Below, in pieces: positions 11,609 to 22,000 of a stretch of DNA of 64,000 nucleotides; the first letter of the stretch is position 1; the number at the start of each line of letters is the position of its first letter. A program made the translations under genes and the position numbers. The stretch is taken from assembly GCA_019916065.1 (NCBI GenBank), contig CM034240.1, positions 38,925,389-38,989,388 on the forward strand, given 5' to 3'. This DNA comes from Vitellaria paradoxa. Taxonomy: Eukaryota > Streptophyta > Magnoliopsida > Ericales > Sapotaceae. Below the pieces are notes generated by a model that was given only the letters and a program-made list of their open reading frames with translations, was not told the origin of the DNA and did not search any database.

Positions 11609-11958
11609 CTTCTAACATTAGAGTAAGTTCATTCCTCCCAGTCCCTATATTGGGTTTGACTCGTTGGGTTTTGATGCTAATCCTCTAATTTTTGGTTTTC
11701 TTTCAGGAGATAAATGATTTACCACCAAATCCCAATCAGCCCTTACCAAATCCCAACTTAGCACCGAGAGCAAAGGTTTGTTTTTAAGGGGTTCATTCTA
11801 TCAGAATTTTCAAACTAGTTTTTCCCTACAATTACTTCAGAGAGTAATGCTGACTATTTAACACAGGATAATAGAATTTCATATTTTTGTGTTGCAAAAT
11901 TTCTTATCCCTTAGATACTTGTCTTCGTTTACCCAACTGTGGTTGCTAGCCTCTTTGA

Positions 11959-12597
11959 TAGGGCCAGCCCTTGAGTAAGGCCCAAGATGCTCGAGCCTAG
12001 GGTCCCTCAAAAACAGTGCAAAAAAAGGGTCCCCCTACTAGTTTCTATAGTTAGGATGAGGTAAGAGTTTTTTTATTTAACCCAAAATGACTGTCCTTTT
12101 AAAAGCCTAAAAACAATTAATTCATTAGGGCCAATAACTTTCTATAGGCCTATTTGTTGGCTTATTAGATGAGACCCCTAATAAAACCCTTATTAATCAT
12201 TCCATCAGATTCACTCACTTGCGCCTTTTTTTCGGCTCACGGCTGTCCCGATCCCCCCCCCCCCAAAAAAAAAAAATGTTGTACTCCTTTTTCTTCCTCC
12301 CCAAAATCATAAATCCTTTTGCAAACTCCCCAAAAATGCAAGAAGAGTAATATTCAAGTGATGGTCATACGTACTTGTGATGATATATGTTTGATAGTCT
12401 TGGGATCTCATGATGAAATGTACTTTTGAAACTTTGTATTTTGTGTTCTTCTTATAAACTGAAGACAATGAGTACTTTTTATAGTTTTTCCTTCTCATAT
12501 TGTAACTGTTTGTTATGTTGTTTTTGGCAAAAATTTCCAGTAAGGGCCTCATTTTTGGAATTGGCCTTGGGCCTAAAAAACCTTGGGGTCGGGCCTG
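11959..12597. mobile_element. hAT-like MITE, 639 bp, in copy A intron 11
   Basis: The insert is absent from copy B. The left end TAGGGCCAGCCCTTGA is similar to the reverse complement of the right end (CAGGCCCGACCCCAA). The flanking octamers CTCTTTGA (11951-11958) and CTCTTAAA (12598-12605) match at six positions. A C12/A12 homopolymer junction (12246-12275) is inside. There is no coding capacity. Placement in the hAT group rests on the 8-bp target duplication and the GGGCC-type ends. Confidence 0.65.
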
Positions 12598-13264
12598 CTC
12601 TTAAATGACTTCTACATAAATCACTATAACAAGCAACCTTCCTATATGAATCTGTGTTACTCGCAACTGTAGTTCCATAATAAATCAATTATCAAAACTT
12701 TATCCGATCTTATGACCATTGTTTACTGTTATATACTTTATTTTACTAAAGTTGTCGTAAATAATAGTAGAAGTGTTGGGATAATAGGCTTCATGCATTT
12801 ACACCACATGGGGCTGATTAATATTTCAATTATTTGTTCCTTCTGATTAGCCCTGGAAGACTGGCCACACTCAAAACAACTTTAGCCAGGTTCTTCAGTC
12901 TCACGAGAGCAGTGATGAGTTGAATCCCAACTCACAAATTGATGGACTCATCAATCAGTTGAACGGGGATAGTTCCGCACCTTGGTGGCAAAGAAAAAAT
13001 GTTAGAATCACTGAAATCGGAAATGAGGATGAATTGGAAACCGGGTCCTCCAGTGTACCAGCCAACAAGTGGCCGGTTCAGCGACCCGAAGCTGCTGCCC
13101 ACAATCTGACAACCCAAAAACCATCATCTCAGAAACAGTTGGCTGATGATGATCAGTTGGTGGCTAATCCTTTAGATGTAACTGATGAGTTGCAGAGGAT
13201 CACAAAAATATGTGAATCAGGTGGTATGGTGGATGCCAATGGTGGGAGCTCGGGGCGAACATAA

Positions 13265-14835
13265 GTGAGATTCAAGAAGAAAAACAGGACTATCAGTGAA
13301 GAGGTAGTAAGGTATTGATAGTTCTCTTATGTATGTATGTGAAAATTGAAAATCATGCCTAAGAATATGTAGCTTATTCTGTTCTCACATATTTTGTACC
13401 ATCACTGAAGGTTCAGGCAGTAAATGTAGACCGGTTGTTATGATTGAGAAATAAAGAATAGGTACTGAAACATAGTTATTAATTATTTCTTCACTTCCAT
13501 GCTGATCAGAAATTTATAGTATGCTAAATGAGGATTCTGCTGGTGTCTACTCACATTATCTGGGCCCTTTTTACTATTAAGTTCAATGTCATACTTAAAA
13601 TGTGGTTGTAAAAATTACTAGCTGTGAAATATTGCTTCAAACATTTGTTTTCCTTCCCTCCTGCACAAATCAACCACCTGCCCCTTCTTTTTATTTTTAT
13701 TTTTTATTTTTATTTTTACTTTCTTTCTTCTATATAGTGGGATGGAAAACTTGGTCCAAAGTACTTGGATCAACGTTGGAGAATGGACTGCCACGACTGC
13801 CTTGAGCATGACTGTATCTGAATATAGAGTCCACTGGCAACAAATGGATTAACTGGGCGTCCATGAAAGATCTTGGGAAATTTTAGGGTTGCAAATGAAC
13901 CAAGCATTTGACAAACTACTTGCGAATGAGTTCGTTAACAACTTGTTTATATAACAACTTGTTTATATTCGTTTAATAAGTTAAATGAATAATGTCAAAT
14001 TCATTTTTAAACTTGATAAATAAAATGTTAATTTTTAACAAGGGTAAACTTGACTAAGTAAGATTCGAAAACAAGCTCATTTAGATGTTTGCATAGAAGC
14101 TTGTTTATTGCTTGCATGTAATTTTATTTAAATATTCTTGAATAATCTTATTGATTTCTAATTTAAATATTTGTAAACAAATATATATATATATATTTAA
14201 TTCATGAGCACTCTCATTTAAATTTTTGTGAATATGCCTGTGAAAATTCTTCTTTATTATTTACCAAAAAAATGTTTTCTCGTACTTTCAATCTATCAAA
14301 AAAATATAAAGAAATAAAAAACAAAAAGAAAAGAGGTTAGATATATGTATATATATATATATATATATATCATTTTTTGTCGTCATTGAAGAGTGTTTTT
14401 TGTAGGGTTTCGGAGAAGTCAATTATGGTGGGTTTGGAAATTATATAAGGAAGAAGGCTTCGAGAAATTTGAAAATTAAAAAAAAAATTATGAATTTAAT
14501 TTACCGAAAAGAAAGTTATAGAAAATTTACATCAATCCATTCCATTTTGGAAGAGAAACTGAATGAAGTTTCCAAATATAATCATCAAAATTTGTGAAAA
14601 TGGGATTCATAGATGCACCATATTGAAAAATTTAAGAAACAAATCTTTTAAACATAATTTTGGATAGCTTCGAAAATTTAGGAAAATCAACTGTGACAAA
14701 AAATTGTTCAGAAACCTTAAAACAGAATCGAATGAAAACCATGAATTCTATGAAAAAAATCGAAAGAAAATTTGTAAAAATTATTGTATTTTATTTTGAT
14801 CAGAACTGTTTAGCCCAATCCTGACCATCCTGCCT
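13265..14835. other. 3' flank of the PEX14-like copy, no gene seen
   Basis: 13265-14275 is the downstream flank shared with copy B. It includes the start of a 'GGGTTGCAAAT' repeat at about 13886, which also occurs in copy B. 14276-14835 is AT-rich unique sequence with AT microsatellites at 14168-14197 and 14342-14371. No coding frame is convincing, and no clear polyadenylation signal stands out. Confidence 0.6.
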
Positions 14836-17818
14836 CAACGGCAGACCTAGGAATCTAAGTCAACATAAGCTAAATCAAAAATAAAATTTTAAATTCCAAA
14901 CAAATGCATAAAATACGATAAAATACAAAATATTATGCATTGATATCAAATATTTCTTACACAAAATAACCTTCAAATTAACAAAACCAGTTATAACAAT
15001 CCCCTTCATTCTTATATATTCTGAAAATAGCTTCATTGTCAATAGTTTTAAATATGTCTTTTTCAATGTATGTCATCAAACAATTATTCATCGACTCATC
15101 CCTTATACGATTATGTAGTGAAATCTTTATAATATTTATTACAAAAAAAGCTCTCTCAATTGATGCAGTTGTAACTGGTAAGATTAGGGCCAACTTCAGT
15201 AGCAAATATACTAATAGATAGACAATATCCTTTTTCGTCTCAACTAATTTTTGAGCAAGTCCATCAATCCCCATCACTGGAGAAAATTGATCATTAGACC
15301 TCATGTCTGTAATATAGGTCTCAAGTTTATTGTCCAATACCATGAGTTCTAATGGGGAAAAATCAAGTGGATAAAATTTTACAAAACGAAGCAACTTTCT
15401 TTTATCAAAAGTAGAGAATGAATTGCTCGGATCAAGAGATGCCATATACAACAACAGCTTTGTGCTCACCTCATTAAAATGGTTATTCAATTCTTGAAGT
15501 TGCATATTTATCACTGCATAAAACAAATTAACCCTATAATTGTGAAGATTTGTGATTTCTTGAGCATTGCGACATGATCTTCCTCAAAGCACAAACAAAT
15601 CTTTCATATTTGGAACAACTATGTCATGTTTAGTACAAAATAATGAAACTTCGTCCATCGAATTTTCCCATCTATCATCTCTCAAGTTTTGTAGTCGTTG
15701 CTTAGATACATTGACAAGAGTCATGACATTTACAATATCTTAATTTCTCCTTTATAATACTTGTGGCAACTCATTTGTAGTTCCCAACACAATTTTTATT
15801 AAATGCAACTTTAATGCAAATTCAAAAGATTTGATGGCATCCTATTCATCACTTGCTTCAGCTTTTTGGTTCGAATATGCTCTGTCATTTTCTACAACCT
15901 TGAGCACATCAATCATTGAGGAGAATAACACTATCATGCTCAACAATGTATCATAATGTAGGCCCCAACGTGTGTCTCCAACTTTTTTTAATGTTTCTTC
16001 TTGATTCAAACCCTGTCCAATCATAATTTCACACTACAAATTCTTTTAAACACCTTTTCAAACTATTTTTTGTCGTAGAATATCTCTCCTTTTACAAGAG
16101 CTCGAACAATATTTAACAAATTTGTAACTAAGTTAAAGAATGAACCAATCTTCTTATGTTTTTTTGCAACTGCTACAAGTGTCAATTGAAATTGATGAGC
16201 AAAGCAATGGACATAAAAAGAAAATTCATTCTCTAACATAATCAAAGTTTTTAGACTATTGAACTCGCCTTACATATTGCTAGCTCTATCATAACTTTAG
16301 CCCCGCAAACTTGACATACTCAATCTATATATATAGCAAAAAGAGACTCAATGGCTGCCTTAAGTGACAATGCAGTAGTATCTCTAACATGTACAATGCC
16401 AAGAAAGCACTCAATGATGCATCTTCTTTTGTCCATATAACGTAAAACAACTGCCATATGTTCTTTCATTGATATGTCACGGGATTCATCAACTGAGACA
16501 GAGAATAATTCATTTCCCATATCTTGTAGGATAGTATTTGTGGCCTCAACGACACAAGCATTAACAATATCTTCTTGAATTTTAGGAGCTATCATTTTCA
16601 AGTTTTCAAAAACATTATTCAATATAATTTACTTGATAATAATCGTGGTCTGCATACCACTGTAGAAGTTTAAGGAAGTTTCCTCGATTTCCTAATTAAG
16701 CTGATTCATTATGACCACGAAAAGACAAACCTTGACATAAAAGAAACTTGATGCTATTAACTGATACCATCAAGTGAATACAATAATCAATTCGAGCTTG
16801 ATCGGAATGATTTGATAAACATACTTTACTTTGTTGACTTTGCTTCATTAAATCCTCACAAGCCATCACATATTTATTATGTATACTATTATGGTCTCCA
16901 ACATGCATATTTAATCTTCTTTTTGTTTTCCAATTTGTAAACCCTTAACCAACAAATGAATCACCACTCCCTTGTTCACCGTGTTCAGGCTTAAACAGAT
17001 GATAATACAAACAAAATGCTGCATTTTTTGCCATGTTATACTCCAACCAATTACCGTGTTAATTGAACCACACATGAATAAATCTACGTTTATCTTTTTG
17101 AAATTGTCCACAAGGAAACACATGATTTCTAGGTTAACAAGAGCCTCTTTGCAAATGTACTCTTCGAACCCTCTCTCTATCATTAACATCATAAGCATAA
17201 ATATTTTATCTTAATCCAGGATCACCAGAAAAGATCATCTAAATTGGTATGTACCTTAGGAGTGGGAGTGGGGGGATATTTGAAGAGACTTGTGCATTAT
17301 TAGGACTTTGACATTCTTGAGAATTGCAATCTTCCACTTCAATTATGTTTCTCTTAAATTATCGTTTCATAGCTGGATCAAAATAAAATAAAAGGGAACA
17401 TTACTAAAACCAAGTTTTCATATGTTATTATGTATTTTATTAAAAAATGGAACATTAAATTCATATATTATTATTATATATATATATATATAATTTAATA
17501 TAAACCCTTTGGTTTGATTGTCAAAATTCAATTCACCTACCACAAAAATAGTAATTTTTCTTTTTTTTTTCAATTAACAATTAAAACCCACCACATGAAA
17601 GAAATCCAATCCCATTTCCCCATTCCCCAAGAATATATATATATATATATATATCAAATCAACAACTAAAACCCATCTAATTAATGCTCTGAGCCTCTAC
17701 TGAATGAAAACCCACAAACATTAACACAAATCTTACACATATATTAAATCAACAGTTAAAACCCACCCAATTAATGCTCTAACCTGCATCCACAAACATT
17801 AACACAAATCTCACACAC

Positions 17819-17852
<34 letters not shown>

Positions 17853-18161
17853 TCATAGAAAGAGAGGGGTTATGGAAAATAAACCTTAGTGAGCAATATG
17901 AGCCATTTGTTGTATAAGAACCGGAGCCTGGGCTTGGCCACAATCTCTTTTCGCTGGTCTTTAGTGGTTACCAGCATCACCTCGCCGCTAATGGTCTCTA
18001 TTAGAGAGAAAGGGGGACAGTCTCATAGAGCAAGGGACGGGAAAATTAGGAGGCAAGTTAGGGGTTAAGGCTTTTATGTGGTTAGGTTGGGTTGTGTAGG
18101 GTCTTAGATAATTTTAGTGTAGGAGGTCGCCCACCCTTGACATAGGGTGGGTCCGCCTCTG
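14836..18161 (-). mobile_element. Decayed TTF-type hAT transposon, about 3.3 kb
   Basis: A transposase pseudogene fills 14978-17370. Proposed ends are CAACGGCAGACCTAGG at 14836 and, on the minus strand from 18161, CAGAGGCGGACCCACC, which agree at most positions of the first 14. The flanking octamers TCCTGCCT (14828-14835) and TCCCTTCT (18162-18169) match only at five positions, so the exact ends are tentative. The promoter-side portion (17371-18161) is AT-rich with degenerate tandem repeats of about 85 bp around 17661-17825 and AT runs at about 17636-17655 and 17821-17849. The element lies between the two halves of the PEX14 duplication. Confidence 0.7.
14978..17370 (-). pseudogene. hAT transposase (TTF zinc finger, DUF4371-like, hAT dimerisation), broken
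   Basis: Read on the minus strand, the pieces follow the usual order of the plant 'TTF-type zinc finger with hAT dimerisation' proteins. The start MKR is at 17370. An acidic lead (NIIEVEDCNSQECQSP) precedes the TTF finger region at about 17230-16990, with WLEYNMAKNAAFCLYYHLFK and GDSFVGKG in shifted frames. The catalytic-domain pieces are 16908-16696 (FLLCQGLSFRGHNES), 16622-16320 (FSVSVDESRDIS) and 16245-16063 (YVHCFAHQFQLTLVAVAKKH), then 16024-15842 with the conserved GDTRWGLHYDTL. The C-terminal dimerisation region is 15526-14978 (LPVTTASIERAFFVINIIK, then MTYIEKDIF). Stops and frameshifts separate the pieces: about six breaks are visible. Such transposases cut and paste their own element; this one cannot make an intact product. 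Confidence 0.92.
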
Positions 18162-18304
18162 TCCCTTCTTCACAAACTCGTTACAATTTTTGACCAATCT
18201 CTCTTGGGCGCCACAGCTTGCAACCTTTATGGCTATAACTGTGCAAGCTGTCGCTTTCGAATCTGCCCAAGCCATCGCCTCTATGGAATAATCCGATAAC
18301 AACA

Positions 18305-18494
18305 ATTCAAACCCGATGATGCTTTGGCTGGAGCCCTCATTCCGGTGGTGTTAGGTTGTGGGAGGCAATGGAAGAATATGAATTTAACATTTGTGAAAGA
18401 TTCAAACCCGATGATGCTTTGGCTGGAGCCCTCATTCCGGTGGTGTTAGGTTGTGGGAGGCAATGGAAGAATATGAATTTAACATTTGTGAAAG
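18305..18494. repeat. Perfect 95-bp tandem duplication
   Basis: 18305-18399 and 18400-18494 are identical as read. The unit starts ATTCAAACCCGATGATGC and ends ATTTGTGAAAG. It is richer in G+C than its surroundings. No protein-coding function was recognised in either direction. Perfect identity implies either a very recent event or an assembly artefact. Confidence 0.9.
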
Positions 18495-19057
18495 AGATGA
18501 AGTCGAAGGCGATTTAATACGAGGGGGCACAGTAAAAAAATTAATAGGGTCAGGAGCAATAATAACAGAAGGGGTCAAGTTTAGTAATTTTTAAGAACAA
18601 GAGAGACATATATAAATTTTAAATGTTAAAGAGTGTATAATTAATCTAATATTTAGGGGAGGTATTTGTGATTTACCTTTCTTTTTTTTTTAACCTTCTT
18701 TTTATATTCATTATATTGAATATGCAATTATGAAAGAAAGAAAGAAATAATAGATAAGGACCGCCGATAATTCTGATATTGTTCTATCAACAAAAACTAT
18801 CGCAGGCTTCTAGGCAACCAAGCACAAATAAGGCACTTCGGGATGAGCAAAAACCTCCTCTGACGGCCGCACCGCCCAACTATTTCTGACCCATTTCTCC
18901 CAATCCCAGAAACTCTGACATCATCGTCTTTGGTGAGCTCTCACAACTTCAGGAATCGTTGCATTGATTCATTAGTTTTTTTTTTTTTTTTTAAGTCTTG
19001 AATTTCTTTCATTTTTCTTTCTGTTTCGCTCGGAAAACTTGTCCGAGCAGGCTGCCC
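18495..19057 (+). promoter_or_regulatory. PEX14 promoter and 5' leader region
   Basis: AT-rich DNA changes to a more balanced stretch from about 18755, with CCGCC and GGCCGCACCGCCC motifs near 18850-18880. No TATA box is evident at a useful distance, which suits a TATA-less housekeeping promoter. A possible leader intron donor (GGTGAGC at 18931) and a T18 tract (18975-18992) lie before the ATG. The start codon context GCCCATGGCG is favourable for plant initiation. The transcription start was not determined. Confidence 0.45.
19028..19048 (+). promoter_or_regulatory. Hairpin in the PEX14 5' leader just before the ATG
   Basis: A perfect 6-bp inverted repeat GCTCGG/CCGAGC with a 9-nt loop ends 9 bases before the start codon at 19058. 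If transcribed, it would form a small stem-loop close to the ribosome entry point. The effect is unknown. Confidence 0.4.
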
Positions 19058-22000
19058 ATGGCGACCCAGTCCGCGGCTTCTCCCAATCCGATAGACGATA
19101 AACCTCAAAACCCAGGTGATTTTTGTTTTTCTTTGTTCTGGGTTTCAGTTTTGCTTACGTGATTAGTTTTGTAATTTAGTGAATTTTGTTCATGAATTAT
19201 TTGTTTTTCCGGGAAAAAGGAAATTTCATGTCAACGGGACAAACATTTCTTGTTAGGATTAGCTGAGAGAGGTTGTGTTTATTTTCTCATTAATAGGAGA
19301 AGCAATTTAGTTAGAGTTGACTAGAAGTACACATGCTCTCATGTAGGTGTAAGTTAAATAAGTGTGAATCCTTTGGGAATCAATCAATGTAATATTTGCA
19401 AAACACTTGCCCGAATGGAACAGAAGATTTTTTATTTTACTACAAAGTCTTACCTTGGGTAAGGTACCAGATAAGATATGGACACTAGGGAAAGGGAAAA
19501 AGAAAAAGAAAATGTGTTGAATTTTCTTTATGATTTTCTCTTCCTTTTCTCTTCAAACCCAAGTTAAACAAAAAGGGGATTCTTTTTTCCTTCTCTTCTT
19601 TTCCACATTTCTTCACTCCAAACGGAACAAAGTAGTTTAGTGGTTATTCATGTATGATCAATCGTTTAACAATTTTTTAATCTTAATCAATCCCAAAAAT
19701 CTTAGTTTAGTTTAGCCAAACTTAGTTATGAATGGGCGTATGGTAGAGTGGTTGCAACGGACTGATTCTTACTGTCCATTTGTGGATCCCACAGAGGTGG
19801 ATGGTCAGGATCAGACAGATTGTGCAATTGTCCCTAGCAAGGCTCTTGTGATAATATCTTCCTGATAACCTTAGACGTTGCTGGGATTGTGGTTCTGTAT
19901 TTCTTTAGTTAAATCTGTTAAAACTTTTTTTTTATTGCATTGTGCAAGAGGTATTCTTCTACTTACCTTTGGATGTCTTTGGTTTGAACATTTCGTAGAA
20001 ATACCGAAGCAAACATGATTATGTGGTACACAGGATAGGTATGTACGAATTTTCTTTTTAATTGGACTATATTGAAGAAATGCCAAAGAGTGCACCGCTT
20101 ATTATCATCATGTGTACTCTCTGCTCAATTTAATTTAGCCTTTTTCCAACTTGTGGGGGGCTAGGCTGGAGTGAGTCCAACCTTTTCCGGGAATTATGTT
20201 GAGTATCAAGCAGTGGCAAGACCACCGGAATCTGGCGAAGAGGAGAGAACCAGGGCAATTTGGAACAAGAGAGAGAGAGAGAGAGAATAGGGATGATGGT
20301 GGTCGGATGCTTGGTGTATCTTTGATGCCAGACTCTCTTGAGGAGGAGGGTTTATAAATGTGAGGATGGAGTCTATTAGGTGGGAATGTCTAGTCCTGAT
20401 GCATTGGTCCCAAGGAAGAGTAAGAGTCGCCCATTTAATTCTCTCTCTCTAGATTGGTTGGATGAATTCCAATGGCCCTTGGTTTTAACCTCCAATCTAT
20501 TGAACCTTCGATAATTCCGCTAGTTATTAATTCGCTGAAGGGGTATCCTCGAATCTTGTTCCAAGTCCAAGAAATGATGTACATTCCTATGATGAATTAT
20601 TGGCGCGAATAGACTACCATTAATTACTCTATGAGTGATTAAAGGTGACGTGGTGTGTGCAGTATACAACCTTGGGATGTTTAACTGTAGCCCAGGGGTA
20701 CCCACACAACTAAATGTGGCCGGTTATCGATTTTTTTCCCCCTTTGATTATGTTCATAAGAGCACTAACAAAGTTATATGGTGGTTGCTACCTACCTAAC
20801 GCAACCGTCCTCCTTTATCTAGGCTTGGGATTGGCCGTGTTAAACAACACAATTTGATCGTTTTCTATTATAAGCTCACCATCCCTTTTAGATTCAATAT
20901 TCCTTTCCTATTCATGCTGAAATGTTTTTATTTGGTTTGTGTGCATATCAAGTGTGCTAAATCAAACTTCATCATTTTTCTCCTCATAATTTTTTTCTTT
21001 TGTTTTCTTTTCTCTTTTTTTTTTTTTGGGGGGGGGGGGGATTGCTCTCTATCCATTTTGAAATGTTTTTAGCTGGCTTTTCTTCATGACAGGTGATTCA
21101 GATAAACTTTTATTGAATTTTCTCAATATAGCACTGTTTGAGTTCTTCTATTGCTTTTTAGTGCCACGCTGATGAGTTTGATTGAAAATTTAATTTTATA
21201 AGTTAACAAACATTTCACATTTCAGTTGATTATGCTAATGATTCCTCTACTTTCAATAACTATCTCTATGTCATAATTACAGCTTCAGAGGCTGTACAAC
21301 CAAAGACTGAGGATCTGCATGATACCAAGGCAGAGGCTAATAGAGGAATTTCTTCCACATCTGCATTTGTGAACTCAGAACCAATGCGAGAGGAACAAGT
21401 GCAAAATGCTGTAAAGTTCCTTTCACATCCAAAAGTGAGGGGATCCCCGGTCATCTACAGGCGATCTTTTCTTGAGAAGAAGGGCCTCACAAAAGAAGAG
21501 ATAGATGAAGCTTTCCGTCGCGTGCCTGTAAGAATTTTTTTTGGGTGCAATTTTCTGACTGCAAAAGACTATTGAAAATCCAAGAAGCCTTTATTGAAAA
21601 TCAATTTTATCCATATGTCTCTGCCTATGCATTTGGTCTTCCGCCATTGACTTTTGTTGCTAATAACAGGATCCACCCCCGACTGTGTCCACTGTGCAGC
21701 CAGCTGGTACTAATCAAGGTAAAACATGCTTGTGTCCGGGTGCAATTTTTTCTGGTTATAATGATTCAACAGTTTTTTTGATTTAGCATCATTTCTTTGT
21801 TTGTTGCTATGATGTACGTTGGCTCTTTAATATTGGTAACAGATGGCCAGATAATATCTTCATCAAATGTTCAGCCGCAAGTTTCAAGTCAAAATCTGCA
21901 ACCTTCAGCAGCTGCTTCTGCTGGTGTCATTGCTAAAGTAGGCACCTTGACACAATCCCGATTTCGTTGGACGCACGCTCTTCTTGCTGCAGGATTACTT

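Larger units (their letters stand above)
1121..13264 (+). pseudogene. Partial PEX14 paralogue, exons 3-12, interrupted by a MITE in exon 10
   Basis: Exons, named after the intact gene, are: 3, 1121-1169; 4, 1298-1458; 5, 1892-2087; 6, 2248-2337; 7, 8565-8638; 8, 8727-8769; 9, 8862-8929; 10, 10800-10838 plus 11617-11622; 11, 11707-11775; 12, 12851-13264. Every junction keeps GT/AG and the same phase as the intact gene, and no exon has an internal stop. Exons 1-2, which encode the start and the receptor-binding N-terminal domain, are absent. Exon 4 lacks 11 codons, and its membrane segment is reworked (NPLLLIGCFGAVTTLIAILK). Exon 5 has lost the acidic stretch but gained a 10-residue Ala/Lys repeat. 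Exon 10 is split by a 770-bp element, and reading through it hits TAA at 10926-10928. Exon 12 lacks the WVPPQPPPVA block and ends early at TAA 13262-13264, after a 1-base loss near the C-terminus. It is most likely a young pseudogene; a spliced product with exon 10 skipped cannot be excluded. Confidence 0.85.
1018..14275 (+). repeat. Tandem segmental duplication, copy A (partial PEX14 plus 3' flank)
   Basis: Position 1018 aligns with 21568, about 40 bp downstream of the exon 2 donor of the intact PEX14. From there the two stretches run collinear through exons 3-12 and into the 3' flank: for example 13740-13930 aligns with 31200-31400, and the match fades near 14275/31735. Exons and most introns match closely by eye. 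The differences are mainly large insertions and deletions: extra DNA at about 2925-5265, MITEs at 5651, 5868, 9433, 10839 and 11959, and loss of the part corresponding to 24735-26030 of copy B. Both copies lie in the same orientation. Confidence 0.9.

Noticed and set aside
1121..13264. Copy A as a complete, functional second PEX14 gene
   Set aside because: No exon 1-2 counterpart or in-frame start codon was found upstream, exon 10 is split by an element, and the tail is frameshifted.
17661..17825. Short repeats around 17661-17825 as a CRISPR array
   Set aside because: Only two degenerate units of about 85 bp without spacers, in a plant genome and inside a transposon end.
19736..19800. tRNA-like or SINE head in PEX14 intron 1 (TGGTAGAGTGG resembles an A box)
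   Set aside because: No convincing B box at the right distance and no cloverleaf arms could be drawn.
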